Shown: piece by piece, positions 36,633-51,134 of the stretch
Position numbering within the stretch: the stretch's first letter is position 1
Layout: every line of letters starts with the position of its first letter
Assembly (NCBI GenBank): GCA_013368445.1
Contig: JAACJO010000008.1
Coordinates: forward strand, 1,984,001-2,048,000
Origin: Leucocoprinus leucothites
Taxonomy: Eukaryota; Basidiomycota; Agaricomycetes; Agaricales; Agaricaceae
Direction of reading: 5' to 3'
Length of the DNA: 64,000 nucleotides
Translations under genes and position numbers: made by a program
Notes under the pieces: model-generated
The model's input: the letters and a program-made list of their open reading frames with translations, nothing else
What the model was told of the DNA's origin: nothing
The model's database searches: none

Positions 36633-37441
36633 TCATATCAGCATACCTGGTTGATCTTTAAGTTTGAGATTGAACGTTAATACAATGATATCACTAATGT
36701 CCTTCCGTTTGAGATCAGTACGGATGGGACTAAGGAAAGGCGATTCTTTGGAAACTTGGGCTCGAAGACGCTCGCGTGCCTGTTGAACCAGGACAAAGGT
36801 CTCCATTCCCAAGGCGCGGGCCTCGTCGAGTCCAATAAACTCCTTTCTTTCGGCGAGTTTGACATATAGCGGGAAAAGGTACTTCTCGGCGACGCCGTGC
36901 TCCTGGTAGAGCGCCACCCGGCTGACAGGATCTATATCTACTATACCCTCCAGGTGGCGAACAGCGAGCTCCTTGACTTCGTTGAACCCCCATTTTGCGG
37001 CGAGGCGTAGAATGATTTCCCACTGCTCTCGGCTAGCCGTGGAATAATTGCCAAAGTTGCTGATCGGTTGAATCGTCTTCAGACATACGATACTGAGAAT
37101 CTAGTAAGTTTCCGACGTACTTGTTATAGAAGACCCAAAGAAACTGGGCAAAATCTGTTGGTGTCTCGTCGATGGCGAATGCGTTTTTCTCATCCTGGCC
37201 CTTTTTTAGTGTTTCATCTCCGGGCGATGTCGGTCCAACTAGCTCGTCTCTCCAGTACTTCGACTCTCGTACAAAGAAATAGGAATGTATCCTGAAATGT
37301 GTTTTGTCGGCCTTTGTGAACAATCAGGCGTTAAGACGTGGCGATTCTATCGATATGACGCACACGAAGGTACAAGTCGCCGCCTTTGATGTAGTAGTCC
37401 TGATGTTGATGTTGATTGGTTTGATTGGGGTTTTTGCCCAT
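36633..37441 (-). CDS. BTB/POZ-domain protein, copy 2
   Basis: A 231-residue paralogue of the preceding gene. Exons are 37,364-37,441, 37,121-37,311 and 36,633-37,059. It starts MGKNPNQTNQHQHQDYYIKG. The BTB core is HFRIHSYFFVRESKYWR with LVGPTSPGDETLKKGQ, then DFAQFLWVFYNN. The C-terminal helices are LRLAAKWGFNEVKELAVRHL, EKYLFPLYVKLAERKEFIG and LGMETFVLVQQARERLRAQ. It ends with a short variable tail (LKDQPGMLI). Both introns sit exactly where they do in copy 1, showing a gene duplication. Function unknown beyond protein binding. Confidence 0.84.
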
Positions 37442-38258
37442 GGTCGTCGCGGAAATGGTGACTAGAGAAGGGGAGAGGGGAGTTGGGTGACGAGAAGTGG
37501 TATATATCGTTGACAGGATGGGAAGGATGGGAACCTCCGAGCGTGTAAAACCGGTTAAACACCCCTTGTGGGCAGTCAATTTGCGCCATTAATTATAACC
37601 CTGAAGGGAAGGTTGTCCTGGGACCTCATCAACAACTTCTCAAACTGGAATAAGCTGAGGTCCCTTACATCGGAGCCCTTGTTTGCGCGAAATTTCCTTG
37701 GAAACAATGTAGTATAACGGCTCTCAAGTCTCCGGGTGGGTACCATTACATTCCGCCCTACGACCTTGTTCATGGGCGTTGTGGGAATCAATAGAGACCA
37801 CATTGGTGATCGAGTCACTCTCCGAGGATCTTCCATCCCAAATCCAGTGTTGACCCAAGTATAGATCTCTACGCAGCAAGGCTTTGATCAGCCTCGTGGC
37901 GGGGCAAACGGGGAACAGAAGCGAGGCGAACCTTCCTTCGACTTCTCCATGAGAGTCAGGTGTCCGTGACAGCTGTCTGGACAGCCACCACATCAACTGG
38001 AAGTCGTGTTCCGAAGATAGGGGTCAAGATATATTTGATATAAACAGTTTGGCGGCGACGCAAAGGCTATGTAGTAGTATCAACAGACAGATTAATTCGA
38101 ACAACATTACAAGCAATGTAAGATAACGACGTACAGAGAAATCGAAATGGTATATCACACACTCCTTCGCCAAGAAAATCCCAAGAAAAAACCCACGGCC
38201 GTCCCATTCTCACTGCCAGATGAATCCCAACCATTCATTGGTGCAACAAGACAATGGG
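37442..38258. other. Intergenic region
   Basis: About 800 bases, no supported gene. A 63-codon frame at 38,147-38,338 (+) overlaps the 3' end of the next minus-strand gene and is not considered coding. Confidence 0.45.
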
Positions 38259-39574
38259 CTACTTCGATCTATGCGACACAGCAATCGAAGGTGTATCAAG
38301 AGCCTCAATCTGAATTCTCAGATTGGTTTTACTGGTGACACCGCACTTGGTCATGGACCAATCTGACGGGCATTGCCAATAACGTTGCTGAAGCTCTCCC
38401 TCGTCGTCAATATAGTCTGTCATGATATACAAGACCGCTCTATACCAAAACCATATTATAAGTCCCACCCCTTTCTTCAAGACATAAAATGGCTAACCTC
38501 TCATAATCAAGACTGAATGTCTTGCAAACAGCTGCAAGGACTTTCTTTACTGGATGTTTTCCTCGCGTCTTGATTTCCGCGTGTTGGTCAAACTCAGGAC
38601 CTTCCACGCGGACTTGGAATCGTTCTTCTGGAGATGGAACTCTTACTGAGGGTTTTGGTCTCGGTTCTTCCGGCTCTTCAAAGCGTACAACGGCTTTAGG
38701 TTGACGTTCTTCAGGTTCGAAGCGCGCAAAAAGGCGTCGTGACCTTCGAGGACGCATTGGTCCTTTGTCCGTTTCTGAGAAAACACGTCTATTCAGCCAC
38801 AAAGAGTAGGAATATAATTCGCCAGGAAAAGATCATACCATCGTCTTTATCATCAGCGGCTTGTTGTTCTTCTGGGTCATCCTCCTCCGTTGAAGGTTGC
38901 AAAACTTCCTCGGCCTCGTTCGCTTCAGGATCAACCTTCATATTTGAACAAGCACTCGACGGTCTTTCTTCAGCCACCTGTTCATCATCACTTTGTCCAT
39001 CCAACCACTCGTCCAAAACCTCGGTTTTGATTTCTTCCGGCTCCTCGACCGGAGAGGTATGACGCTGATATTCTTCGTCCTCGTCCTGAGGCACAACCGG
39101 CTCCGCTTGCATCGGTTCATCCACATCAACATTAGCCTCTGTCAATTAAATTATCAACAAAACCCCATATATCGTTTTCCGGAAGCTTGACAGACCTAGC
39201 TCACCATGTCCAAGCTCACCACCATCGCCACCATCGCCACCAGTAACGATAATACTAACTTCATCCAGGCTCGCCCTCATCACTGGCCAAGCATTTTCAT
39301 CAATCTCGACTTTGTACCCACGACACACATCCAGGGCGACAGTCTCAACGCTCACAACACACGTGTCACTGATTCCAAATTTCTGCCGAATGTTAGAAAT
39401 CAGCTCCTGTTGGTTCTTTCTATAAGTAGCGCGCCCGTGTGAGATAGGTAGCAAAAAGAAGCTAACCACGTATGTGTGGGGTTTTAACATGAATACTTTG
39501 CGTGTATCATAGCATACTATGAGTATGGGTATGTCTGAAGCTGCATTTGGAGTATATGTTGATGTTAAACGCAT
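38259..39574 (-). CDS. Conserved hypothetical protein with a C-terminal ubiquitin-like region
   Basis: A multi-exon gene read as MRLTSTYTPNAASDIPILIV (start 39,574), an N-terminal globular part (NQQELISNIRQKFGISDTC, VALDVCRGYKVEIDENAW), and an acidic linker (VDVDEPMQAEPVVPQDEDEE). A basic, proline-rich stretch follows (RPRRSRRLFARFEPEERQPK). The C-terminal part has AEIKTRGKHPVKKVLAAVCK then FSLDYERAVLYIMTDY and EGELQQRY, CPSDWSMTKCGVTSKTNLRI. The last part looks like a ubiquitin/SUMO-type fold: a basic beta strand, a helix and a hydrophobic strand. At least four introns are needed, including 38,40x-38,46x with a GTTAGC donor. No function is recognised. A nuclear scaffold or SUMO-like adaptor is speculation. 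Confidence 0.6.
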
Positions 39575-39869
39575 TTTCTGGGTTTTACAAGTTTACAAGT
39601 GAGTAGAGATGTTGGAGTGTCAAGTTAGGAAAACCCCGAACGCGACGCGCCGTACTCCAAATTTCCCACGACCTCGACTCGATCAGATAATAAATACGTC
39701 ATTTCTCCGAAACGTATAACAAACAGGGGAGCAAATTTATATAGCGTTTTCTACAAGTAGAGAATAAAAAAAAAGGCATGAAGGACTTGAGAAACTCATT
39801 CGAATACAGTTTACAATCGATTCTGTTGTCAAATATTTCATATACAAACCTCTCTCGATTCCTATCACT
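39575..39869. other. Intergenic region
   Basis: About 295 bases between two same-strand genes. AT-rich near the 3' end of the EF-hand gene (AATAAAAAAAAAGGCATG at 39,763), which may carry its polyadenylation signal AATAAA. Confidence 0.4.
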
Positions 39870-41190
<1,321 letters not shown>

Positions 41191-41718
41191 CGTTAAGCAA
41201 GAAACAGGAAAGTATCAAGGAGCAATATCAAAGAGACAACTAAAGGTCTGTGGGTGCAGTAGGCAGGGGGTTTATAAATCCCTGACACCTGTGACTGTGG
41301 CGGTTCACTTTGTGGTCCCAAATGTCTCCGAGTCATCACAATCACGATGCTCACGACCTTCCAAATATAGGTTCTGTGGATCAGAAAACCACGCGCCTAG
41401 CCGACGGAATGAAATCATAGCGTTCCTGCTCTGCCGTGCTGTGCAAAGGCCGTGCAACTGAATCCACGAAAAAAAAGGCTGTATCAGGAACCGACAAATA
41501 TCACTATAAACAACAATTAAGAACAGTAAGCAGTGACGTCCTCGATAGCATAGCATTTACCAATATAAATAAGAAAAAAACCTGTCCCATGCCCATCAAG
41601 TACTTACGATGCCTTCGAAATGCAAATACAAGTTGAAGGATATTCCAAAAGGCCAATAAAATACAATCAAAAATACCCTCCGCGCCCACAAATCCGCCGA
41701 TAAAAATCCATAATGAAC
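41191..41718. other. Intergenic region
   Basis: About 530 bases between the EF-hand gene promoter and the 3' end of SPT7, with no supported gene. An AT-rich stretch at 41,490-41,590 includes AATATAAATAAG. Confidence 0.45.
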
Positions 41719-44700
41719 CTAAGCGCTCGCCACAACAACGGGTGGATAAGGCGATCCCTGTCCTCCACCATTCCCTCCTTGCTGCTGTGATCCACTAGCA
41801 TCCGGTCCCTTCTTCTTCCTCCCATTCCCCGTCCCTACACCCGTTGCAGCGCCCTTCTTTTTCTTGGAAGGACTTGGCGTTCCCTCGACTACACCAGCAG
41901 CAACCACAGGTGAAGCCGCCGCACCGCCATTAGTAGCATTTCCACCTGCACCTGAACCGACTAAAGGTAACCCTCCAGTCGCACCTGTACCTGTCGAAGT
42001 AGGGCCAGCACCACCACCGCCCGCACCGGAACCGGCACCTGAAGCTCCCTTTGCTTTTTTCTTTCCAGCACCCGCCCCTCCGCCTCGCGCAATCTGTCCT
42101 AACGGCCCCATCTTGGCTTGCGGCCCCGAGGGCGCATCATCTGACAACTCAAACCCAGGCATCGACGCTAAATCAACAACTTGCTGCTGGCCCGCTGCTG
42201 TTGAAGTAACAGCACCCGGCACTGCAATAGTATTTGACGATGGCAACCCAGGTGCTGAAACAGCAGGGGTGGCAGTAGTTGGTGCCAGGGAAGGCCCAGG
42301 AGGTGGAGGAGGCTGTGAAAGAGTAGGTTCAGGTAACGAAGGCATCGAAAGGGTCAGACCTGACAACGTCGGCCCCGCCAAAGGTAAAACACCCAATGGA
42401 GGTGGTGGAAGTAACGGTCCAGGCACCTGCTTCGCCGCCTGCGATTGAGCCAAAGCCGTAAACCTCCCCGTATAATACCCCTGCAATAACCCAATCTGAT
42501 CGTCCACTTTGCTCGACTTGAGAGGAACAAAAGGCGGAGGCGGAGGGTACGGTGGTGGTGGCTCGTTGGGTTTCGAAGCTGCTGGACCGCCCTTGTTTTG
42601 GTTTTTCTTGCCTTTGAGGAGTTTCTTGGGTATACTGAGACTCGACATGCCAAATTCGGCGGCGATACCGAGTTCGCGAAGGCCGAGGTAGTCTTCGCCG
42701 AGCATGTCTGCAAAGTCGCCGCTATGAAAGAGAACGGAAGGTGAGAACGAGGCATGGGATGTGGGGGGGTAGACGTACATGGCCAAAGCACCGGTCTCCT
42801 CCTCATCCTCCTCCATGAACAGACCTTCATCTTCCAACGTCTCGCCAGCCGTCTACATGACAATACATGAGTCTCCAGCAGTTGATTCAGAAGAAGAGTA
42901 CGCACCGTCTCTCGGTAAGCTCCAACAATCTTCTTCTCCAGTTCGTTCAACCTCGACGAGTACCTCTCCACATCATCACGGACATATCTCTCCAAATCCT
43001 GTACTTTAGAGTTTCCACTCTCGAATAAAGTATGTAAAATAATTTCCTTTATATCCCAACGTGTGAACAACCAAAATTGTCATAACAATGTGCAAGCCGA
43101 CTCACCTCAGGTGTCATAGTTCCAGCATACTTATCGGACATAAATTTAATCGTCCGACCCACGTTCGAAATATACTCTGCCAAAATACCCGACATGACGT
43201 CCAACGATACTTGCGTTGTACCTTTTCGAGACCAGTTAATCTCTAACAGACGGTGAATCAACGAAGAAAGACATACCTTGAAATCCAACATGTTCCAAAA
43301 CCTTTTGATTCGTCCACTGCAAACAACCCCACGCATTCTTCTCTCCAACCTCAACCCCACCCACTCTCGCAACCTGCTCTCTCTCCTTTCCCTTCCCTTT
43401 CCCCTTCCCCTTCTGCATCATAACCCACGGTTTCTCATCCACCTTCTCATTCAAAATCTCATCATCCGCAGCAGCATTCAACGCCTCCCCTATGGTACCC
43501 AATCCCCCGGCAAATGCGCCGACATCACCCGACGAGGGACCCGCAACCGGCGGGACAGAACCACTCCCTCCGGCAACAGCAACAGCCGTGCCATCCTCCG
43601 CATCTTCATTTGTAATGGTCGTCGCATTCAACGCAGCAAACTTTCCATGTGTATGTCGAACTCTCCGCATCGTCTTAATATTAGCGTTCATCAAATTCAA
43701 CAACGCCTTCGGGTTCTCAATATGCGTAGGTGGCGTTTCATTCGCTATTACATCTTGCTTCTTCCGTCGTTTGGATTTGGGTTTGGGTTTAGGTATTGAT
43801 GAAGGTGGGTGGAGGTCGGGATGACGGAATGGCGATGATGATGACGAGGGTACGAGTGATGATGTTGATGGTGGGAATGATGACGATGAATAGGAGGTAG
43901 AGGAAGATGAGGGGCGGGCTTTAATCTTAGAGGAGGCAGGGCCGAAAGGGATAGGTGGGACGCCATTGGCGAGGAGGGCATCTGATTGTGCAGCGGCCCA
44001 CCATAATTCGGATAATTCGTCTTTAGTTGGATCTTGTCCGGGGGAAAGAGGAGCAGGGTAAGGAGTCACAAAACGTGCCCGTTTCCGCGGCCGGTTATTC
44101 TGGTCGTTAAGTGATAGTCTGTGATGAGATTATCAAGAGCATCTGAGTCATCGATAGAACGTCAAGAAGATAAAATGGCGTACAATTTCCGCTTGTCTCC
44201 CACAATTCCATCCACTTCTATCATGTCTTCCTCTTTGGGGGATCCCATATCCGCTTCGTCCTGTACTTCGTCGTCTAGCAATGACGAAGGTGCCAATTCC
44301 CTCAATCTTCGTAGCACTTTAGGGTTCGGTTTCTTCAAAGCGGCAGCCACTTCGGCATCAAGCTCATAGAACATGCCCATGCCTTCGGGCGTCCGTGTTA
44401 TAGCAGGAGAGTCGTCAAAGGGTATATTGGGATTGAAAGTGGATTGGCGAATAATGGATTGCAAGGGCTTGACGGTCGCTAGCCCCGGTGTGCCACCCTT
44501 TGTTGAAGTGTACGAAGGCGACCGAGTATGCGTCCGACTGACACCGTTCATCTTTGGAAGCAGTCCAGTATACTCAGCGCCTAGTTCAGGCGGGATAATA
44601 GGATCGGTACGTTCGCGTCGGTCCGTGATATGCTTAAGCAGTCGATCCGCCTTGGCCTTGAGGCGTTTGACGCACTGTCGGAGCGGGTGGTTCTAAACGC

Positions 44701-45326
44701 CCAATGTTCAGCATTGACCCTGAATACCACTGCGGGTTCGACATACCTCTGACGCATTGTACGTATAGCAGTTGGACCAAATGAGGTCGAGATCGTCCTT
44801 GAACTCGCGTTTCGACTTGTACTGCTTCTGTTTGACTTTCTTGAGCATAGTCTGGAAATCCATGGGATTTGCAATGACTGTTTTGGACTCTAAGTCAGAA
44901 TAAACGAGATGCCATCAAATAGCATGACGCACCTTCATAGTAATCCGGGACCTCCGCCTTGGATACCGGCTTGAGGAACGCTTCCGCATCGCGGTTATCC
45001 TGCAAAACAACAGCGTGAGTAAATCGCGTCGCGGACGGTCATTGAGCCACGGACGAGAGTTATTGACTTGAGGTCAATGAGAAGACCTTCCAAAGCGTCG
45101 TAGAAGGCGTCCGAAAGCTTGCTATCGGCGCACTGTTTCTATATGGAGGCTGTGAGCAATGGTCCGGGTGAAATAATTCCAGACATACCCGGCCTTCCTT
45201 GACGGTGTTGAGGAGGAGGCGGAGGTCTGTCGGCGGTCTTGCATTGCTCTCTGTGAGCGTGCGGAGTAGGTTCTAGGCATAGAGTGAGCTTGGTACTGTG
45301 GATGGCGATGAGCAACGTACATTCAT
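41719..45326 (-). CDS. SPT7: SAGA complex subunit Spt7 (bromodomain and histone fold)
   Basis: Scaffold subunit of the SAGA transcriptional coactivator, acting in the nucleus. The N-terminal exons ([38 protein letters not shown]) lead into a bromodomain with [33 protein letters not shown] and [32 protein letters not shown] follows. The middle is long and low-complexity. Then comes the histone-fold region [20 protein letters not shown] and [19 protein letters not shown]. The C-terminus has [19 protein letters not shown] and a Pro/Gly/Ala-rich tail ending VVVASA. It has at least nine exons. The start at 45,326 uses a tiny first exon (ATG AAT) and is uncertain; the reading frame might extend upstream. 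Strong conservation of the bromodomain makes the identity secure. Confidence 0.9.
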
Positions 45327-45854
45327 CCTCCTCGCCAACGTCGTACACGATCTCCAGGAAACAACCCCTTTCAAACTCCGATGCCCCCCAGGTCAAGCAC
45401 GTGCAAATATATTTCCATCAAACATATCATTGTTCCACTTTTGCCAAAAGTGGTTTGGCGGCAGTATTATTCTCGGTGCCTTCTATTTATCTACATATCA
45501 GTTCGGCTCCAATATTGTTATTCCCTCTGTGAAGATCATTAGATGGCCGGAAGTTTAGTCGTCTTGTATAGGTGTGATAAATAATGGTAAATAGTAGAGT
45601 AGACCCAGACCAGGCTCAGTCAGCAATCCTATAACGCTGACCAAATATTCAGCTAATTGACCACCACGTCGCTCGCCATAGTCGTCATCAGTCAAACTGT
45701 GGTATAATCTCAGAATCAAAGCTAGAAGGCCAACTTCGATCTTTTTCTGATTCTCTCGCTCCAAAGATGTCCAAGTCCAGCACAGGATTCGTCGCTAGCT
45801 ATAAGGCAGAGGACCCGGCTCACCCACTAGATTAACTGTCATGTCTCGTTCCGC
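45327..45854. other. Divergent region between SPT7 and membrane gene 4
   Basis: No independent gene is supported. An ATG at 45,768 opens MSKSSTGF and could be the first exon of membrane gene 4 if an unusual GTCGCT donor at about 45,792 is spliced to CTACCAG at 45,890. Confidence 0.35.
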
Positions 45855-47782
45855 TTGCTTGGCTCACCTGAAGATGCCCCATGCTACCAGTCTCTTTCCA
45901 TCTCCGAAACCTTCGAGTTATCTGATCAAAAGCACCCCGTATTGCGCTCTATCCATTCGCCTCTTCTCCGCCTCACTCCAGCCAAATGCACGTTTGCCAT
46001 ACGCACCCTGACATTCATTGGCATAGAGTTAGCATTTTTTATCCTTGCGATGATAACACCCAACGTACAAATCCGCTTCCCCGACTACATCAACCTCTCA
46101 GCAGCCAAGGGTGCTGTTACCCTAGTGTCTATCACTTGGCATGCCCTTGCTGTTTTTGCAGTTAAAGACCTCCTCCTTCACACCTTCAGCGTGGAATGGA
46201 TGCAGTTATACCGTAAATCAGGGGAGATGATACCAGGAGAGACTGACGCCGTCTCCCGCCTGACTGCAGGGATCATCGATCAAACCAAACATGCTCTGTC
46301 TCCCACATCGACCCTATCCTTTCGACTTGCCTTTATCTCTTCGCTCCTGACAATGGCCCTGAGTGGCCTTGGTCCAAGTGCAATCACGGTAAATCCAACC
46401 ACCGTGCCAGTTCACTTGGAAGATTTCAGAGTGACCGAGGTAGTCTCCGATCCTTCATTACTTGGGGATAATCCAGACGGGCTTGCCACGCTGAAATACG
46501 CGGATCGGATTGTGCAGTCGGAGATATTCGACGGCTTCACTTATGGCTTCAGTCTCGCTCCCTCCCAGCCTGACAACTACCTGATCCCATGGCCGGAAAG
46601 GAGCTTGGGCGAAGATGGATTGGTCTACACTTACCAAAGTGACGTTGTACGTTATGGTGCCAAATGTTCATGGAAGAAATCAAGCGAAATTCCATTGTCA
46701 GACTTCGGATCTCCGAGGTCATGTTGGCCATCCGATCCGCTGTGCGTACCTGCGAGCCACGCTTTCGAAAGTGGCTATGTGAATATATCCTCACTAAAAT
46801 GCTCTGAAATCGGTAAGTCTGATCTTACTTTCACAAAAAAGTGTTCCAATGGTGACTATCCAGTCATCCGACCATTCGCACCAACCGGAACTAATAATTC
46901 CACTATGACCTTCCTCTTCATTGGCTTCAATTCTTCCACCATCAACAAGCGGAGCTCCAGTGATTGCACAGTTCCCCTTCTGTTAGATGGAATACCTACC
47001 ATACCTGTTCCCGTGGCGAACAAAACACAGGAGTCAACCTCGATCATGATATCGATGTCCGGGACCGGCACTGCCGCTACCTCCTTTACCCCATCACCTA
47101 CCCCCCAGACCATGCCAGATGGAGACAAGACCGGCGGTCTTTTGTTTGTTAGTGGCAACCATGACCCTATGGTTGCAGGGGTCCTCCAGTGTGACTTTCA
47201 CCCAACCGTCCTTCCTGCACTTGTCACCCTTACCAATGGCAACCTTAGTGTTTCGAAACTACTTCCCGGTCCGAGATACCTCGTTCACAATGTGTTGAAC
47301 AGTAGCATTCCCGTAATTTTCTCCGAGTCCTTATTAACGGCAACTACTTCGATGGAAAGAGCTTCATTAGATTATCCAGGTGTCACCAGTGTTGCACGAC
47401 ATCTTTTTCTCTCGGGCTTTCTGTCAACAGGCCCAGGCCCAGGATCGAAGCTTCGCACAGTTGGCGAAATGAGCAAAGCCTTGATTTCGTGATGCTTTCC
47501 GCTGCAAAGCCATTTCTGGATGGGAAGATGCACTATACAGATCCAGGTTTGATGGATCCAAACATTGCTCAAGAATTTCGGAGCGCACCCACCGGAGCCA
47601 CTGTCAACATGACCCGAAATATACTCGTTGACAGCCGACCTTTCACATATTCCCTCCTCTTCGTCGTGATAGCTATCTCGATCCTGTTGATGATCCTCAC
47701 TGTATTGGTTCAAGACGATCACTTCCCAACCTTTGATCTCAAGAACGTTGCAAAAGTAGCAGACAAGATTCATGTCCTGTAG
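45855..47782 (+). pseudogene. Large glycosylated membrane protein, family copy 4, probably frameshifted
   Basis: A diverged paralogue of the three tandem membrane genes. It keeps the N-terminal helices (TFIGIELAFFILAM; VTLVSITWHALAVFAV), the motif HTFSVEWMQLYRKSGE with GETDAVSRLTAG, and FRLAFISSLLTMALSGLGPS. The glycosylated domain includes YLIPWPE. The intron at 46,813-46,863 is in the family position. The C-terminal helix SLLFVVIAISILLMILTVLV is followed by PTFDLKNVAK. Two problems are seen. No ATG opens the first frame (it starts after a stop with no Met before the first helix). At about 47,487 the frame ends with a TGA after MSKALIS, while the homologous continuation VMLSAAKPFLDG lies in another frame. 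A one-base loss or a missed splice would explain the second. Called a likely pseudogene, but an alternative first exon and sequencing error remain possible. Confidence 0.6.
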
Positions 47783-48664
47783 TACTTTAGTAACTCACGG
47801 TGCATTGTGCAATTCTAGTGCTAGCACCGTGTAGAGTGATCCTTGAGCTTGATGAATTAATCTGAATGTTAATCGTTTATACAGACTTCAGTCTAGGGAC
47901 TTGGATAATTAGCAAGGCAGCCTCCGTAGCTTCAGAATAGAGAGGAGAATGTGTGAAGACATCAAACATGCTGGACCATATTGTAATATGTGGGTTTACC
48001 CAGACGAACGAAATTGGACTGAAGTATGTATTCCTACAAGGAACTGAGCAAAATCATAGACCTGGAGATTATATGAGGCTCGATTTGTAGGGCGACCAGT
48101 AGGCAGGAGAACTTTGATTTAAAAGACCAGGTGTTAGAGGTGCAACGCAAAATCGTAGGAAAATCGAATATCTATGGTCGGGATGTCCACGGCCATGGCG
48201 AGTTTCGCTCGAGGTAAGTGGCTCAATTGAGCTATCACAGACTCTGAGATCGTATCAATTTTAGGCCGCAACCGGGTCAAATGTGCTTCCCGATATCAAA
48301 CATTTTTCGTGTACGCACATCGTCTCAAATATCATTGAACCTCTCCGAGATCAGGGTAACAGAGGACCAGAAGGGAAGGGAAACGAAAGTGAGGGTGTCC
48401 GAGCAGGTACCACTGGTGTGATGATGTAAAGCGGGGAGAAATAGTCGAGTTAATTGGGCTACGCAGTCAGATTCATGAAGTGTAGGGTACAGCCGTATCG
48501 TCGTAAGTTGATGGCGCTTATTTCGCGCATCACATCAAACCTGCCGTGACTTACATACCTTTTTCTCTTATTCCTTGTTTGGTAAAACCTTTGTTCTATC
48601 GACGCCCGTAGCTCATAATCCTTCATCTTTTGAATGTTCTCAACAATGCCGGCCCCTCCTACCA
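47783..48664. other. Intergenic region
   Basis: About 880 bases between membrane genes 4 and 5. No supported gene. Nothing striking is seen. Confidence 0.5.
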
Positions 48665-50521
48665 ATGCCTTCCTTCCCCAAGTCATTTCTTGACATTGAC
48701 TCAGATATCGACAACAGCGGTGCTCAACACGAGAACCGCCCAGACGATTGCCTGACGCGACAATCCATATTCTGGCGCGTTGGAATATTCGCTGTCCTTC
48801 AGGGCATGTACCTTGGGTTTGCTGCATCCGCGCTCACAGACCCAATCGTCCTCCACCTCCCACCAAACATCTCAATCTCCGAAATCAAAGGCGCCTCTAC
48901 GATCTTATTCATTGTGTGGCATGGGATTGGAGTCATGATTGTGAAGGACATCCTGTTACACGTTTTCAGCGCCGAGTGTCTCGCTCAGTATGAGCGTACA
49001 GGTCGACTGGTATCGCGAAAGACGGACAGAGTATCGAAGTTGACGACAGGTTTCTTCGGTCAGGCGCACCATTTCTTCCGACGTGGAGCTACCGTCAGAT
49101 ATCGTCTGGCTATGGTGCTCGTTCTCCTATTTATGGCACTCGGGGGATTGGGACCTAGTACCGTTGGTGTGTCGACAGTTTCTGTTGATACTCCTATGGA
49201 TTTCGAGTTGGCAAATATCACTTTTCTGTATCAGGAAATTCCTGACGCTGGTTCAAGGACTGTAAATAGCTGGTTGACGGATACAAGAGCCAGCTCCATC
49301 CTCCGGCTTGAGCTCTTTGAGAAGGCCAAGTTCGGATATGAAGCATCGCAGAACTTGATGATACCTTGGCCTTCGAACGATTTTGGAACGAATGGTAGTA
49401 GAATTGTGTACAAGAGCGATGTCTTAGCGTTCAACTACACATGCGCCTGGCATAAACCCACGGTTTGGAAATGGGATTTCGGCTATGACGACCGAGTGGC
49501 GGTCTACTGGAAAGTAGGGGACCAGATTTTCATCTCTTGGATCGCACGAAATAATGGCACCTTCCAGGTCGAAGGTGAGTAATTCCCTTGGTCCGGCCTC
49601 CTATTTGTATGCTCATAAGTATTTAAAGCTTTTACCCCTATAAATGCATGGCCGTCTACATTCCTTGGTACATCCTTCGCTTTTTTCACCTATAATCGCT
49701 CCGCCTCCGACCCAGAAGTCCCCTTTCTTAACCTTACCGATCTCCCTACGTCTTCACGCTCGGACCTCCAGTCAGATTACAAAGATACAGGGGTTCCAGT
49801 TCCCGAAGCTGTCACTACCCTCATCTGTGATCCTCAGTTTAATGCCTATACCGCCGAAGTAACCTTAGACAAAGGTCGTCTCAACGCGGTACCGATTAAT
49901 CATCCACCAATCAATAATATCGACTCTCGAGGAATTGTGCGAGGAGCATCTGCAGGGGGGCTACTCGCTGAACTGGCATATTTTTTCCCCGATAGCATCA
50001 ACGGCGTGCCAGTGTCATCCATCAATTCGGTCGCTCGGTTACTTCTTTTCTGTGACGAGGATAGTCCATGTAGCGATTCGTCACTCAAGCCATTCCCGAC
50101 TTCTACTATCAACGACAACTTGAATCGTTTCTTTCGTTCGGCTTCTAAAGTTTTTATGGACGGATATAGCGGGACAAAACCAGGGGTTGGCACTCTTTCT
50201 CTCAATAACTTCAATACATTCACGACAAAGGGTGTTGGGCAGAGAGATGCGATGGCTATGGTTACGAGTCCACCGTTCTTTGTTGTCTTGGTAGTCATTC
50301 TAGTGATGATCACCCTACTTCTTGGTTGGTTGTGCGTTGTCCTTGATCCCGACAGATTACTTTGCTTCAACCTTGATAACGTTTCTCGTTTTATTCTTTC
50401 TGAACTTGAACGTTCCCCTTCCTCTCCTTACCTTTTACCTACGTATACTTCCTCCATTACGCTATCAAACAGCTCTCTCAGCACTGAAAATCTGAACATG
50501 CGGACCCGCCAGACCCAGTAG
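48665..50521 (+). CDS. Large glycosylated membrane protein, family copy 5
   Basis: A 600-residue diverged member of the family, from exons 48,665-49,574 and 49,629-50,521 with a GTGAGT..AAG intron of 54 bases at the family position. The start is MPSFPKSFLDIDSDIDNSG. Helices are WRVGIFAVLQGMYLGFAAS, TILFIVWHGIGVMIV and YRLAMVLVLLFMALGGLGPS, with the conserved motif HVFSAECLAQYERTG and KTDRVSKLTTG. The domain between holds family landmarks (LMIPWPSNDF, YKSDVLAFNYTC) and N-glycosylation sites. The C-terminal helix is FFVVLVVILVMITLLLGWL, followed by a longer tail than the others (FNLDNVSRFILSELE...). It is complete and probably functional. Role unknown. Confidence 0.8.
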
Positions 50522-51134
50522 TAGACCTACCTTTGTTTTTCTCTTTGGTTTCAACACGATGTAGCCATAGTACTCTCACTCTTCCAGCGTCGCCTTGTAC
50601 ATCTCTGTAGCAAATACTTGGAAATTTAAAGTCTTGACATCATATTCTCTTACCCCGGAATGCCGGCCTTTACAGCTACTTACCTGGTAACTGTGACTGT
50701 ATGTGTACATGGACACATAGGAGAATTGAGCGTGAGAAGGGCAAAGCCTGAAATAAAGTACGAGTAAGCAATTGAGTACTTATCTAGAGCCTGAATTGGA
50801 AGTGGTCAAGCGCAAACCAAGCATGCCCTGAAGTGGTACAACATGAATTCCACAGCGATTAGGAAAAGCTGGTCACTAAGTTGATACTGCATTTTTACCT
50901 TCCACGATCGACTTCTCCGCCGACGCACTCTACGTGATCGATCAGAAAAATGGTGGGGGTATAGGGCAGAAGCCAAACAGCTTATGGTGTTGTTCGGGAG
51001 GGAAGGACAGGAAGACAGTGGCGGTGGAGCCTTGGAAGTTAAGTATGTCATGCCAAGACGTAGGCTAATGCCATTTATAGTACACATTACTTATATCAAT
51101 ACATGGCTGTCCTGTGTCGACCACATGGCCAGAC
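50522..51134. other. Intergenic region
   Basis: About 610 bases between convergent genes. No supported gene. Confidence 0.5.

Noticed and set aside
41864..42448. 194-codon Pro/Ala/Gly-rich open frame on the plus strand
   Set aside because: It is the exact antisense of the low-complexity C-terminal region of SPT7 and has no start context or exon partners.
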